Shown: positions 9,196-16,833, counted from the stretch's first letter. The stretch: 64,000 bases of DNA from W589 sp964611805 (GCA_964611805.1 CAZTBG010000001.1:73377-137376); one strand, 5' to 3'. Notes: a model not told the origin generated them from the letters alone. Translations and numbers: made by a program.

Positions 9196-9984
9196 ATGAA
9201 ATTATACGCCGTGCTTGTTCCCACACAAATCAGACTTCCCGTATTGGCCAACCTTCCTCACAGTGGTACTTATGTTCCACGCAACATTGATAGACAGTTC
9301 AAGCAAGACCCCAGAGCGATTTTACCCAACATGGATTGGCATCTGGACAAGCTATTCGATTTTCTTCCAGAGTTAGGCATTACTGTGCTTGAAGCTACCC
9401 ACAGCAGGTATGTGGTTAATCTAAACCGTGGATTGCGGCCACCGTTATTCGGCACTGAGAACTCATCCGTCATTTCTAGAGAAACTACTCAGGGCAGCGT
9501 TCTTTACGAGACGGAACCAACTCAAAGTGAAATCGAAGAGCGAATTAACAGGTACTATATCCCTTACCACGAACAACTGACGGAACTACTCGGTAAAATG
9601 ATTCAGGAGTTTGGCCGGGTGTATCTTCTCGACCTGCACAGTTTCTTTACAGGTCCCTCGGCAGATGTCTGTCTTGGTGATGTCAATGGGACTACCTGTT
9701 CGGAGCGTCTTGTGGGGTGTTTCGAGCGAGCATTACGTGAGCACGACTTTAGTGTGACCAGGAATGAAGTGTGGACTGGCGGATATATTACCCGTCATTA
9801 CGGAAACACGGATAATATAGAGGCCTTACAAATTGAAATCAGGTTTACGGCATATCTGGAAGGAGAGTATTTTGGCGAGGAAGAAATCACAAAATGGGAC
9901 TCAGATAGATTTAGAAGCGCCAAGAAGAGATTACAGAAAGCTTTCAGCGATGCCATCAATGAGTTGCTTTACCACCAGGCATAA
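9196..9984 (+). CDS. N-formylglutamate amidohydrolase family protein
   Basis: 262 residues of the FGase (HutG-type) family, metal-dependent hydrolases that release formate from N-formylglutamate. Family blocks are visible: NLPHSGTYVPRNI, the YVVNLNRG stretch, an LLDLHSF metal-binding block, and a C-terminal EALQIEIRFTAYLEG segment. The start ATG has AGGAGA upstream. The gene is distinctly more AT-rich than argC or the MFS gene on either side, so it may have been acquired. No histidine-degradation genes are nearby; the true substrate could be another N-formyl or N-acyl amino acid. Confidence 0.82.
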   Translation: MKLYAVLVPTQIRLPVLANLPHSGTYVPRNIDRQFKQDPRAILPNMDWHLDKLFDFLPELGITVLEATHSRYVVNLNRGLRPPLFGTENSSVISRETTQGSVLYETEPTQSEIEERINRYYIPYHEQLTELLGKMIQEFGRVYLLDLHSFFTGPSADVCLGDVNGTTCSERLVGCFERALREHDFSVTRNEVWTGGYITRHYGNTDNIEALQIEIRFTAYLEGEYFGEEEITKWDSDRFRSAKKRLQKAFSDAINELLYHQA

Positions 9985-10045
9985 CATCAAGACGGCAGTC
10001 TGAAATATAGCTGCTATTCTGTCAGGACGCAGGTCAACGATACAG

Positions 10046-10615
10046 TTAGCTCCCCTCAGAGTGCAGGCTGTTTAGGAAATTCTCTACCTCCCGAACAGAG
10101 CGCAATTCGTAGAGCTTCGCCCTGTGCGCCATTTCTTCAAGGTCCCGCCTGATACTTTTACGGTGCCGGCGCCGGCTGGTTATCGCATAAAGCAGGAGTG
10201 AGTCCCGGCTGAAAAAGGCCGTGAGCAACGACTCGCGGTTCGTACCCCACAGGATTTCCTCTGTCCGAGCCCGGTTGACAGTGCGTTTCAGCAAACGCCA
10301 GAAGGTTACCAAAAAAGGCAGCCGTAGCCAAACGACCGCATCAGCCCGGGGCAGGGTGACTTCCCTCAGCAAGCGGTAGTTGCCGTCACACACCCAGCCG
10401 TCCTGATAACTCTCCAGCAAGGTGCCGACCTCAGCCCGGAACTCCTCCGGGGACTTCTCCTTCCAGTCCGGCAGCCAGAAGACAGCGTCCAGTTCGATGT
10501 GAGGGACCCCGAGGCATTGAGCGATACGTGCCGCCACGGTGGTCTTGCCTGAGCCGGTGGTGCCGTAGACCACGACGCGGCGTCCGATATTGAGCATTGA
10601 AGCAGTATATCCCAT
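10046..10615 (-). CDS. P-loop kinase, FlaR/topology-modulation-like
   Basis: About 189 residues of the adenylate kinase-like P-loop superfamily. A Walker A motif YGTTGSGKTTVAARIA lies near the N-terminus. It is followed by HIELDAVFWLPDW and GNYRLL blocks that mark the group often annotated as DNA topology modulation protein FlaR. Those proteins are predicted small-molecule kinases; the topology name is historical. The C-terminal third is arginine-rich. ATG 10615 is preferred; a TTG directly before it and an ATG at 10597 are alternatives. It is divergent from the MFS gene. Confidence 0.75.
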   Translation of the reverse strand: MGYTASMLNIGRRVVVYGTTGSGKTTVAARIAQCLGVPHIELDAVFWLPDWKEKSPEEFRAEVGTLLESYQDGWVCDGNYRLLREVTLPRADAVVWLRLPFLVTFWRLLKRTVNRARTEEILWGTNRESLLTAFFSRDSLLLYAITSRRRHRKSIRRDLEEMAHRAKLYELRSVREVENFLNSLHSEGS

Positions 10616-10685
10616 CAATAGAACGCAATCAAGTTGCGAAAAGATTGCCCGACCTGCCCACCTCTGCTATGCTTGACGCAGCAGC

Positions 10686-12017
10686 ATGGAAAACCGGACA
10701 GAAAACAACCAGACCGTGCCCGGCTCCCCGGGCTTCACACCCTTTGATTACGTCAAGGTCACCATCCTCGGCTTCGGGCTGAGCGCCCTCTGGGCCAGCA
10801 TGCATACCGTCGTCCTGCCATTGCGGCTACTAGATTTCGTTCCCGAATCCATGAAAAACAGCTATCTGGGGTACCTTACCTTCGCTGGACTGGCACTGGC
10901 AATGCTGGTACAGCCGATTGTTGGCGCCATCAGTGACCGCTCCCGCTTTTCCTGGGGCCGGCGGCGGCCCTACATACTGGTCGGCAGTCTCGCACTGCTT
11001 CTATTCCTCCCCGGGATTGGTCTCTGGCAAAGCTACGCCGTAGTATTTGTCTGCTACTGCCTGATGCAGGTCTCCAGCAACACCGCTCAGGGACCCTACC
11101 AGGGTCTGATTCCCGACCTGGTCCCGGTGGGTAAGTGGGGACTGGCGTCAGGGGTAAAAAGCCTGCTGGAGATGGTCGGAGGGGTAAGCCTGGCAAGACT
11201 GGCCGCCTACTTCATGGACCGCTACTCAACAGGGGAAGGGGGCTACTGGCTATGGCTGACGCTGGGAACGCTCGGAGCTGTTTTTCTTATTACAGCACTG
11301 GTCACTCTGATAATGGTCAGGGAACAGCCCGGAATCGGGCAGCCGACAATCAACTCACAGACCAGCAGAGAGCGGCCCGGAATCACCGGCTTGATAATTA
11401 ACTCACTGGCGGGACTTTCAAAGAGTTTTCAGATTGACTTCAAGCAGCACCGGGGCTTTGTCTGGTTCCTGGTATCCCGCGGGCTGCTCGGTATGCCGGG
11501 GGTAATCCTGCAAACATTTGCTCTGTATTACCTCACAGACGTTACCGGCGTCGAAAACCCGGCCGCTTCCGCCACCAACCTGCTGATAGTCGTTGGTGCC
11601 GCGCTGATTGCCATCGTCTATTTCGCCGGCCGACTGTCAGACCGCATAGGGCGGAAGCCCATAGTGGTCTCTTCCGGACTGGTCGGTGCTATAGGAATCG
11701 TGTTGCTCTATTTATCAGATAGCTACACGCAGGTGCTGCTCTCCGGCGCCATCATCGGCCTGGCGAGCGGCGCCCTTTTAAGCACAAGCTGGGCTATGGC
11801 AACCGACCTGGCCGCCGAGGGCGAAGAAGCCAAATACCTGGGCCTGACCAACCTGGCAATGGCCGCCGGTTCGGCACTGGCGCGCCTTATCGGGCCGCTG
11901 ATTGACTTCTTCAATACTGTGGAGACCAATATGGGCTACTCCGTGATGTTGCTCGCCTGCTTCCTGTGCTTCATTGTGGGTTCGCTCCTGGTGCTCAAGG
12001 TCAGGGGAGTCAGATAG
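10686..12017 (+). CDS. MFS transporter (SLC45/GPH sugar-symporter-like)
   Basis: 443 residues with about 12 hydrophobic segments. The loop between helices 2 and 3 reads GAISDRSRFSWGRRRPYI, the major-facilitator signature as found in the sucrose/GPH-like branch. Cytoplasmic halves are joined by a central basic linker near residue 240 (INSLAGLSKSFQIDFKQHRG), and the matching loop GRLSDRIGRKPIV occurs in the second half. Substrate unknown; sugar or glycoside import is a guess from the subfamily. It stands alone, convergent with the VTT protein 10 bases downstream. Confidence 0.85.
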   Translation: MENRTENNQTVPGSPGFTPFDYVKVTILGFGLSALWASMHTVVLPLRLLDFVPESMKNSYLGYLTFAGLALAMLVQPIVGAISDRSRFSWGRRRPYILVGSLALLLFLPGIGLWQSYAVVFVCYCLMQVSSNTAQGPYQGLIPDLVPVGKWGLASGVKSLLEMVGGVSLARLAAYFMDRYSTGEGGYWLWLTLGTLGAVFLITALVTLIMVREQPGIGQPTINSQTSRERPGITGLIINSLAGLSKSFQIDFKQHRGFVWFLVSRGLLGMPGVILQTFALYYLTDVTGVENPAASATNLLIVVGAALIAIVYFAGRLSDRIGRKPIVVSSGLVGAIGIVLLYLSDSYTQVLLSGAIIGLASGALLSTSWAMATDLAAEGEEAKYLGLTNLAMAAGSALARLIGPLIDFFNTVETNMGYSVMLLACFLCFIVGSLLVLKVRGVR

Positions 12018-12027
12018 CGGGCAAATA

Positions 12028-12729
12028 TTAGCGGCCGCGACGCCATGTCCACCTTTCAAGAAACAGCGCCAGCAGTAGCAGGACCAGTACCGAAACACCC
12101 GCCACCCCGACTATCCACATCGTCCTCGTATCCCAGTGCTGGCTGATGACAGCATCCCAACCCCACGCCCCTATATATGCCATGCCAGTGTAGAGTATTG
12201 CTTTCCCCAGAAAACATACCAGCAGGAACTTCCACAGCGGGTAGCGAAGTGCCCCGGCAGCGATGCCGACCACATCCACCGGCAGGGGAGTCACCGTAAA
12301 AAGAAAGATGACCGCCATCCCCCATTTCTCCAGCCATCCCACGGCATTGAGGTAGGTCTGGCTATTCTGCAAGACACCCCGGCCACTGAAGCCTGCGGCA
12401 TAACCCGTTATCTCCCCGAGTGCCCCCCCGAAGCCACTGGCCAGCCCCACCAGCAACGGGTTGAAACTGGCCCCGAGGGCAAATAGTAGCACCTGGCCTG
12501 GCATCGGCATAATAATGGTAGCATTGGCTACCAGGCTGATAAGAAAGGCACCGAGATAACCATACTCTTCGAGCTGCGAGACGTTATCCCGGTAAACGAA
12601 CAGGACGGCAGTAATGACGACCACCAGCAGTAACATTACCGCAGGGGCCAGCCACTTCTTTACCCAGCCTTTGGTCTCCACCTCACCTACTTCATCGTGG
12701 TTGTCCGTGTTATTCATCTTCATATGCAT
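12028..12729 (-). CDS. VTT-domain (DedA/YqaA-like) membrane protein
   Basis: About 233 residues with a cytoplasmic N-terminus, a first membrane helix (APAVMLLLVVVITAVLFVY), and a VTT/SNARE-associated core. The core contains MPMPGQVLLFALGASFNP, GGALGEITGYAAGF and FLFTVTPLPVDVVGIAAGAL, including the F/Y-xxx-G-x-G and TPLP-type re-entrant motifs of DedA relatives. Such proteins act as lipid scramblases or flippases or in membrane homeostasis. ATG 12729 is chosen; a reading frame extends 12 codons further but no better start is seen. Basic residues follow the last helix. Confidence 0.82.
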   Translation of the reverse strand: MHMKMNNTDNHDEVGEVETKGWVKKWLAPAVMLLLVVVITAVLFVYRDNVSQLEEYGYLGAFLISLVANATIIMPMPGQVLLFALGASFNPLLVGLASGFGGALGEITGYAAGFSGRGVLQNSQTYLNAVGWLEKWGMAVIFLFTVTPLPVDVVGIAAGALRYPLWKFLLVCFLGKAILYTGMAYIGAWGWDAVISQHWDTRTMWIVGVAGVSVLVLLLLALFLERWTWRRGR

Positions 12730-12803
12730 TGTATTGTAGCATAATGCGGTTCGATTTCGGGGCAAACACTTCGTGAAACGTCGATGAGAGACAGCCGGTA
12801 CCG

Positions 12804-12832
12804 TTGTCGCTGAATCCTGACTCTGGTATACT
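12804..12832 (+). promoter_or_regulatory. Promoter of tRNA-Glu
   Basis: TTGTCG (12804-12809) and TATACT (12827-12832) are separated by exactly 17 bases and sit 11 bases before the mature tRNA 5' end, as expected for a housekeeping sigma-70-type promoter. Confidence 0.7.
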
Positions 12833-12842
12833 TTATCAGTGT

Positions 12843-12918
12843 GCCCCCATCGTCTAGAGGCCTAGGACAGCAGCCTTTCAAGCTGCCGACAGGGATTCGA
12901 ATTCCCTTGGGGGCGCCA
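12843..12918 (+). tRNA. tRNA-Glu (anticodon TTC)
   Basis: A full 76-base cloverleaf. The acceptor GCCCCCA pairs with TGGGGGC, the anticodon stem is GCAGC/GCTGC with loop CTTTCAA (anticodon TTC), and the T-arm is AGGGA-TTCGAAT-TCCCT. The discriminator is G and CCA is encoded. Its 3' end is duplicated in degenerate form at 14518-14550, suggesting it was used as an integration site. Confidence 0.96.
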
Positions 12919-12924
12919 TATTTC
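12892..12924 (+). repeat. attL-like direct repeat (tRNA-Glu 3' end)
   Basis: This 33-base stretch, covering the T-arm, acceptor end and the bases just after, matches 14518-14550 at 29 of 33 positions with no gaps. The first 15 bases (GGGATTCGAATTCCC) are identical. A tRNA T-arm is the classical target of tyrosine integrases. Confidence 0.6.
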
Positions 12925-13186
12925 GAAGCTATTTTCAGAAATTCTTCTTGATTGCTTCACCCTTTTTATCGAAACAACCTTTAAGCACTGCCTGAATCTA
13001 CCGATGAAACAGTAAGGGCAGTGCTTCATAGGTTAAGAAGGGGGTAAAGGTTTCTATACTGTCCTACAGGGTGGATGTATAGAGGCTATAAAAGTCTTTA
13101 CCAGGTATAAAGGAGGTGGCCGGGTTGATACAGGCCATCATGTCGGTAACTCAAACTTAAATGATGTTACTCTTATGGTGGGAAGG
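12919..13186. other. AT-rich intergenic start of the tRNA-Glu islet
   Basis: No convincing gene. It holds a perfect 10-base inverted repeat (AAGCACTGCC at 12983-12992, GGCAGTGCTT at 13017-13026, 24-base loop). Near 13110 an almost ideal ribosome site (AAAGGAGGTG) precedes a TTG-initiated frame of only 11 codons, possibly a decayed gene. Confidence 0.4.
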
Positions 13187-13513
13187 TTAAGGCCCCATGA
13201 TAAGAATACCTGAGACTATAGGCAGGGTGGCGAGAATGAGTAAAGAGACTAAAAGCACTCCCAGCAAGACATATATAATGGGTGGGTCGGACAAAGCGGT
13301 GTCATTACCTTTTCGCTTTATGGCTTTTGAACTAAGAATGTGGAGGTGCTTCACTTCATCTATAGGCTTTCCATCTAATTCTTCCTGAAGATTTTGCAGC
13401 GAGTCATCTGAAGTGTTTTTAGTGGATGATATTCCATCGTCAGGCCAATGCCCGTACAATTTTGAAGATGTTTTCACTTCCCTTATCTTGCTCAGAGAGT
13501 TACGTGTTCCCAT
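13187..13513 (-). CDS. Unknown tail-anchored membrane protein, tandem copy A
   Basis: 108 residues, family not recognised. A charged hydrophilic region of about 75 residues is followed by one C-terminal hydrophobic helix (IIYVLLGVLLVSLLILATLP) ending VSGILIM, so the protein is probably anchored by its tail with the N-terminus in the cytoplasm. It is a paralogue of the next gene at 13577-13915: the shared pattern is MG..NS...R..KT...LY..W.D at the start and YVL.G....SLL....L..VS.ILIM at the end. AT-rich compared with the chromosome around it; lies inside the tRNA-Glu islet. Confidence 0.6.
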   Translation of the reverse strand: MGTRNSLSKIREVKTSSKLYGHWPDDGISSTKNTSDDSLQNLQEELDGKPIDEVKHLHILSSKAIKRKGNDTALSDPPIIYVLLGVLLVSLLILATLPIVSGILIMGP

Positions 13514-13576
13514 AATTCCCTCGTTTGGATTAAGCCTGTGTCTTCTTACCGGCTTAAATATAGAGATAAGATGTTG

Positions 13577-13915
13577 TTAGCAGGACCGCATAATCAGAAT
13601 AGTTGAGACCACTGATAGCGTGATTAAGAGCAAAGAGATTACAGCTATTCCTTGCAAGACATATCGTGTGGGTAGGCTGAACCAAACGCTATTGCTATCT
13701 GGCTCCATACTCCTAGAACGTCGTACGAGGAGAGATTGCTTGTCCGGGAAACCATATTTCTCTGAGGTCTTACTGTCTGACCTTTCCTGAATATTCAAAC
13801 GAGGACCATCTGGAACATCTTCAGTAAATAAGGTGTCCTCATCAAGCCAATAGTCGTACAATCTCTGGAGTGTTTTCGCCTTCCTTCCTCTGTTTATGGA
13901 ATTAAGAATTCCCAT
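13577..13915 (-). CDS. Unknown tail-anchored membrane protein, tandem copy B
   Basis: 112 residues, paralogous to 13187-13513, with the same domain plan: conserved MGILNSINRGRKAKTL opening with an LY-YW-D motif, a variable acidic or serine-rich middle, and a C-terminal helix (YVLQGIAVISLLLITLSVVS) ending ILIMRSC. The two copies are about one third identical by eye, so the duplication is old or diverging fast. The 63-base spacing and same strand suggest one transcript. Function unknown. Confidence 0.6.
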   Translation of the reverse strand: MGILNSINRGRKAKTLQRLYDYWLDEDTLFTEDVPDGPRLNIQERSDSKTSEKYGFPDKQSLLVRRSRSMEPDSNSVWFSLPTRYVLQGIAVISLLLITLSVVSTILIMRSC

Positions 13916-14155
13916 AATTTACCCTGGCTGGAGTAAGCCTTCACCTTCATATTCTTTTCTTGATATCAGTATAGAGTACAACTGTTAAAGATAATATATC
14001 TCAATAGTACTTAGCGAGATAGTCAATTAGTCACTTTACCGCGGTAAGGCACGCTGTATTACTCTGGAAGGAAGGTAACATTACTAAATAACCATTGTGT
14101 AAGCGGTGGTTTAGAGGCACAATAATATATATTTAACACATAGGGGGACGCGACC

Positions 14156-14458
14156 TTGCCGATAATAAAACGGACAAAGTTTAAAATTGGTGACGTAGTC
14201 GAAGATAAATCGGGTTTAAGAGGAATAATATATACAACTGAGAGAACCGAAGGGCAAAAACAAGCGGATTCCGTTTTCGGGGAGATTTGTGTTAGCGAGT
14301 ATTTGAGAGATGATGTATTCGGAATCGAGTGGTTCCAAGGCAAACAGACCAGCTTTATACCAGAAGACGATTTGTTGCCTTGTCCAGGTATGACTTACGC
14401 AAGTCTATGTTATGAATGCCAAGACAGATTCCAATGCTGGACAGCTCGACGAGTGTGA
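14156..14458 (+). CDS. Unknown small protein of the islet
   Basis: 100 residues starting at a TTG with a GGGGG-type ribosome site (14142-14147) about nine bases upstream. It opens with a short beta-rich module (KFKIGDVVEDKSGLRGIIYT) that resembles small SH3-like or YorD/CapA-type beta-barrel proteins only loosely. It ends with three cysteines in CYECQDRFQCW, spaced CxxC plus one, which could bind a metal. AT-rich; lies between the tRNA-Glu and its degenerate repeat. No family recognised. Confidence 0.55.
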   Translation: MPIIKRTKFKIGDVVEDKSGLRGIIYTTERTEGQKQADSVFGEICVSEYLRDDVFGIEWFQGKQTSFIPEDDLLPCPGMTYASLCYECQDRFQCWTARRV

Positions 14459-14816
14459 TTGCTTAACTCTGCTAGTGTGGAAACGTTTAATTTGTTAAAC
14501 AGCTCAGCCTCAATTGGGGGATTCGAATTCCCCTGCGGGCGCTATATTTTCAAGACCAAAGGCACCATCTTTTGAATTATTCTTTTCTTTTTCCCCTTCT
14601 CTTTTTCGATTACCGCATGGTTGGCGGAGCCTGTACGCTATCTTAATGCGGGATGCTAACACACTTCTCACAGAGTCAAATATGATTGCAGTACTATCCA
14701 GTGTTTTTTGAGCATCGAAAGTACTATTCACATTTACTACAGATGCAGATTAAGATATTAATACTCAAACGGAGAAAATCGCGCTCCACTCATAAACGGG
14801 GATTGGATGGTGGTCT
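14459..14816. other. Intergenic region with right islet boundary
   Basis: No supported gene. It contains the degenerate tRNA-Glu 3' end (14518-14550), a pyrimidine-rich stretch on the plus strand around 14570-14605, and AT-rich sequence up to the truncated export protein. Frames crossing the repeat only translate tRNA sequence. Confidence 0.5.
14518..14550 (+). repeat. attR-like degenerate copy of the tRNA-Glu 3' end
   Basis: It matches 12892-12924 at 29 of 33 bases and includes an intact T-arm palindrome GGGATTCGAATTCCC. No cloverleaf can be drawn upstream, so it is not a tRNA gene. It marks the right end of an islet of about 1.6 kb. No integrase is present inside. Confidence 0.6.
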
Positions 14817-15203
14817 GTGTCGATACTCTTCAACATACATCCGGCAATTGTGTTCGCCGTAGCAACTGGTTGTTCGCTGATTATTTTCCTTGCGATTCGA
14901 CTTCTGATGCATTTTTTCTATGTAAAGGTCTTAGGTAAACGGCCTTTCATTGACCGGTGTTTCGAGTCAATAAGAAAAAGAGGGTCGCCTTATGTCACAA
15001 GATACGGCTTTTTGGGGCTGGTGCTCTTCGTAGCAATCCCTCTCCCGACCACAGGTGTATACGGAGGAGCCTTGCTAAGCTGGATTCTCGGCATGAACTG
15101 GCCTACATCACTACTGGCAGTGATGATGGGGGCAACGGTGTCGAATGGTATCGTGGCACTCTCAGCATTCGGAATAATGCAGGCCATACATCTGGCTGGT
15201 TGA
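14817..15203 (+). pseudogene. Small multidrug export-like protein, N-terminally truncated
   Basis: 128 residues with three hydrophobic segments. The block RYGFLGLVLFVAIPLPTTGVYGGALLSWILGM matches the COG2426/Sm_multidrug_ex family (core IPLPTTGVYGGAL). Members of that family normally have about 30 more N-terminal residues with a SELRGAIP-like motif, which is missing. An in-frame TAA at 14793-14795 lies shortly before the GTG, so the frame cannot extend. It starts 266 bases after the islet repeat. It may be a functional short form, but a remnant is more likely. Confidence 0.55.
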
Positions 15204-15447
15204 GTTCACTGGATTTTTTAAATATAAAAGCAAAGGTACCTTATAAAATTTCAGACTATCCTGAAACGTAACCCTCCGCGCATACCTTTGCACCATCCTA
15301 AGAGATTCCCACCTGCCCGGGTCATGATTGTTACAGTATCTGCACCAGCCTTCCGAAGTGGGCAGGCGAGCATTACCACCGCTTTGTTACCCGGGTCTAA
15401 CCTGTTTCTAACCCGCCGGCGCTATAGTCTGGTACACGGGGACCGAT

Positions 15448-15669
15448 ATGGAAGAGCAGACTGCCCGGTACACACGGATGGCTAAGGAAGCCGACAGCAT
15501 TATCGAGCTGCTGGAAGAGGCCCAGGGCATGATAAAGGATGAGTTGCAGCAGCAATTCGATAACGGCAACAATAGATTCAAAATCAGTTGTCTTCTTGAT
15601 GCCAGAGTAAATGTTCTAAGAGCCATTGAGGCCCTTTACGAAAACGAACAACTGCCCCATCAATCCTGA
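15448..15669 (+). CDS. Small helical hypothetical protein
   Basis: 73 residues, no family recognised. It is predicted almost all alpha-helical, with an acidic amphipathic first half (EEQTARYTRMAKEADSIIEL) and a second helix LLDARVNVLRAIEALYENE. A GGGGA precedes the ATG. It is flanked by two imperfect copies of a sequence of about 45 bases (15240-15288 and 15686-15727). Coding is plausible but unproven. Confidence 0.4.
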   Translation: MEEQTARYTRMAKEADSIIELLEEAQGMIKDELQQQFDNGNNRFKISCLLDARVNVLRAIEALYENEQLPHQS

Positions 15670-15815
15670 CAGACGACCACGGCGCTTATATAGCTTCAGG
15701 CTGTCCTGAGATTCCGCAGGAGCGCACCATTTCCCAAAGCGGATTTTTCCACTTCTGATACTATCCGAATGCTGCCCTATTTACTCACCCAAGATAATAG
15801 TCAAATTCGATGGTG

Positions 15816-15840
15816 ATATATCATGCCATATATGATATAT
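15816..15840. promoter_or_regulatory. Operator-like dyad upstream of the GYD gene
   Basis: A perfect inverted repeat: ATATATCAT (15816-15824), 7-base spacer, ATGATATAT (15832-15840). It lies 53 bases before the start codon of the GYD-domain gene. It resembles a binding site for a homodimeric repressor; no regulator gene is adjacent. Confidence 0.45.
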
Positions 15841-15893
15841 TTTAATACCTGCACCAAAGGAATCAGGGAGTGACATTACAGGAGGTGATAGAC

Positions 15894-16199
15894 ATGCCTT
15901 ATTACGTCATGCTCACCAATTTAACCAGCGAGGGGAGAAAGACTATCATGAAAAATCCTCGCCGCGTCCAGGAGGTGAACAAGGAAGTAGAAGCGATGGG
16001 CGCTAAAATAATAGCCCAATATGCGCTACTGGGTCCTTACGACTTCATGAACATACTCGAAGCTCCCAGCAACGCAGCGGTTGCGCGCGTCTCCTCAGCG
16101 CTGGGTTCCAGGGGAACTCTTGAGCCTTTGACGATGACGGCTATTGAAATGGATGATTTCATCAAAGAACTGGAGACGGCCAAGATTATCAAAGACTAG
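15894..16199 (+). CDS. GYD domain-containing protein
   Basis: 101 residues of the GYD family, small dimeric ferredoxin-like alpha/beta-barrel proteins of unknown biochemical role. The family block is PYYVMLTNLTSEGRKTI, and ALLGPYDFMNILEAP carries the G-x-Y-D motif that names it. A strong ribosome site (AGGAGGTG) lies six bases before ATG 15894. The frame continues upstream but not with a better start. It stands alone. Confidence 0.85.
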   Translation: MPYYVMLTNLTSEGRKTIMKNPRRVQEVNKEVEAMGAKIIAQYALLGPYDFMNILEAPSNAAVARVSSALGSRGTLEPLTMTAIEMDDFIKELETAKIIKD

Positions 16200-16207
16200 G
16201 CTTCACG

Positions 16208-16360
16208 TTATTTTTGCAGGTTCCTGCCCTGCTCGGGGATTTCGCGGTCCAGCCGCGCCATCCCGGGGCAATTCCGCTGGTGCTCACGGAGCTCGCTGAG
16301 AGAATAGAGCTTTTCACAGGCGGAACATCTTATCTTCCGCTCCGGCGCCGACTGTGACAT
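16208..16360 (-). CDS. C2HC zinc-finger microprotein coupled to the HIT gene
   Basis: A 50-residue reading frame beginning MSQSAPERKIRCSACEKLY. Cysteines at residues 12 and 15, His27 and Cys31 give C-x2-C-x11-H-x3-C, a compact zinc-finger arrangement, followed by a basic tail. Its ATG overlaps the stop of the upstream HIT-family gene by one base (TGATG), with GGGCAGG as ribosome site, so translational coupling is likely. It may bind nucleic acid or a partner of the HIT protein. Family not recognised. Confidence 0.6.
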   Translation of the reverse strand: MSQSAPERKIRCSACEKLYSLSELREHQRNCPGMARLDREIPEQGRNLQK

Positions 16361-16833
16361 CAGAACCTGCCCTTAAGCTGGTGGTAGGTGTCCTCAAGGG
16401 CCTGCGGCACCACGCGGATATCAGCAACTACCGGCATGAAGTTGTTGTCCCCCTGCCAGCGCGGCACGATATGACTGTGGATATGGTCGTCAATGCCGGC
16501 CCCAGCCACCCTACCGAGGTTCATCCCTACGTTGAAACCAGCAGGATTAAACGCTTCCCTCAGCACTTCAACACAGCGACTGACGATTTCAATATGCTCG
16601 TGAAGCTCCTCAGATGTCAGCCTCTCCAGGCTGTCTACATGGCGGTAGGGGACTACCAGCAGGTGGCCCGGATTATAGGGGTAGCTGTTTAACATAATGA
16701 AGTTCTTCTTCGCCCGGTACAGGATATGGTTGGCCACGTCGTTATCTTCTCCGGGCTTTTCGCACAGTATGCACCCGGCCGGCTTTTCCATCCGGATATA
16801 CTCTATCCGCCAGGGCGCCCAAATCGGCTCCAT
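16360..16833 (-). CDS. HIT family nucleotide phosphorylase/hydrolase
   Basis: 157 residues of the histidine-triad superfamily, close to the Ap4A phosphorylase-like branch. It opens MEPIWAPWRIEYI, typical of that branch, followed by a CILC pair (residues 21 and 24) that with downstream histidines may hold zinc. It then shows NPGHLLVVPYRHV and the catalytic triad H117-x-H119-x-H121 in DDHIHSHIVPRW. It should act on dinucleoside polyphosphates or related nucleotidyl conjugates. Its stop overlaps the start of the zinc-finger microprotein. Confidence 0.9.
   Translation of the reverse strand: MEPIWAPWRIEYIRMEKPAGCILCEKPGEDNDVANHILYRAKKNFIMLNSYPYNPGHLLVVPYRHVDSLERLTSEELHEHIEIVSRCVEVLREAFNPAGFNVGMNLGRVAGAGIDDHIHSHIVPRWQGDNNFMPVVADIRVVPQALEDTYHQLKGRF

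Noticed and set aside
14510..14731. A 73-codon minus-strand frame ending GEFESPN
   Set aside because: It reads through the degenerate tRNA-Glu 3' end; the C-terminus is translated tRNA sequence, a usual false gene.
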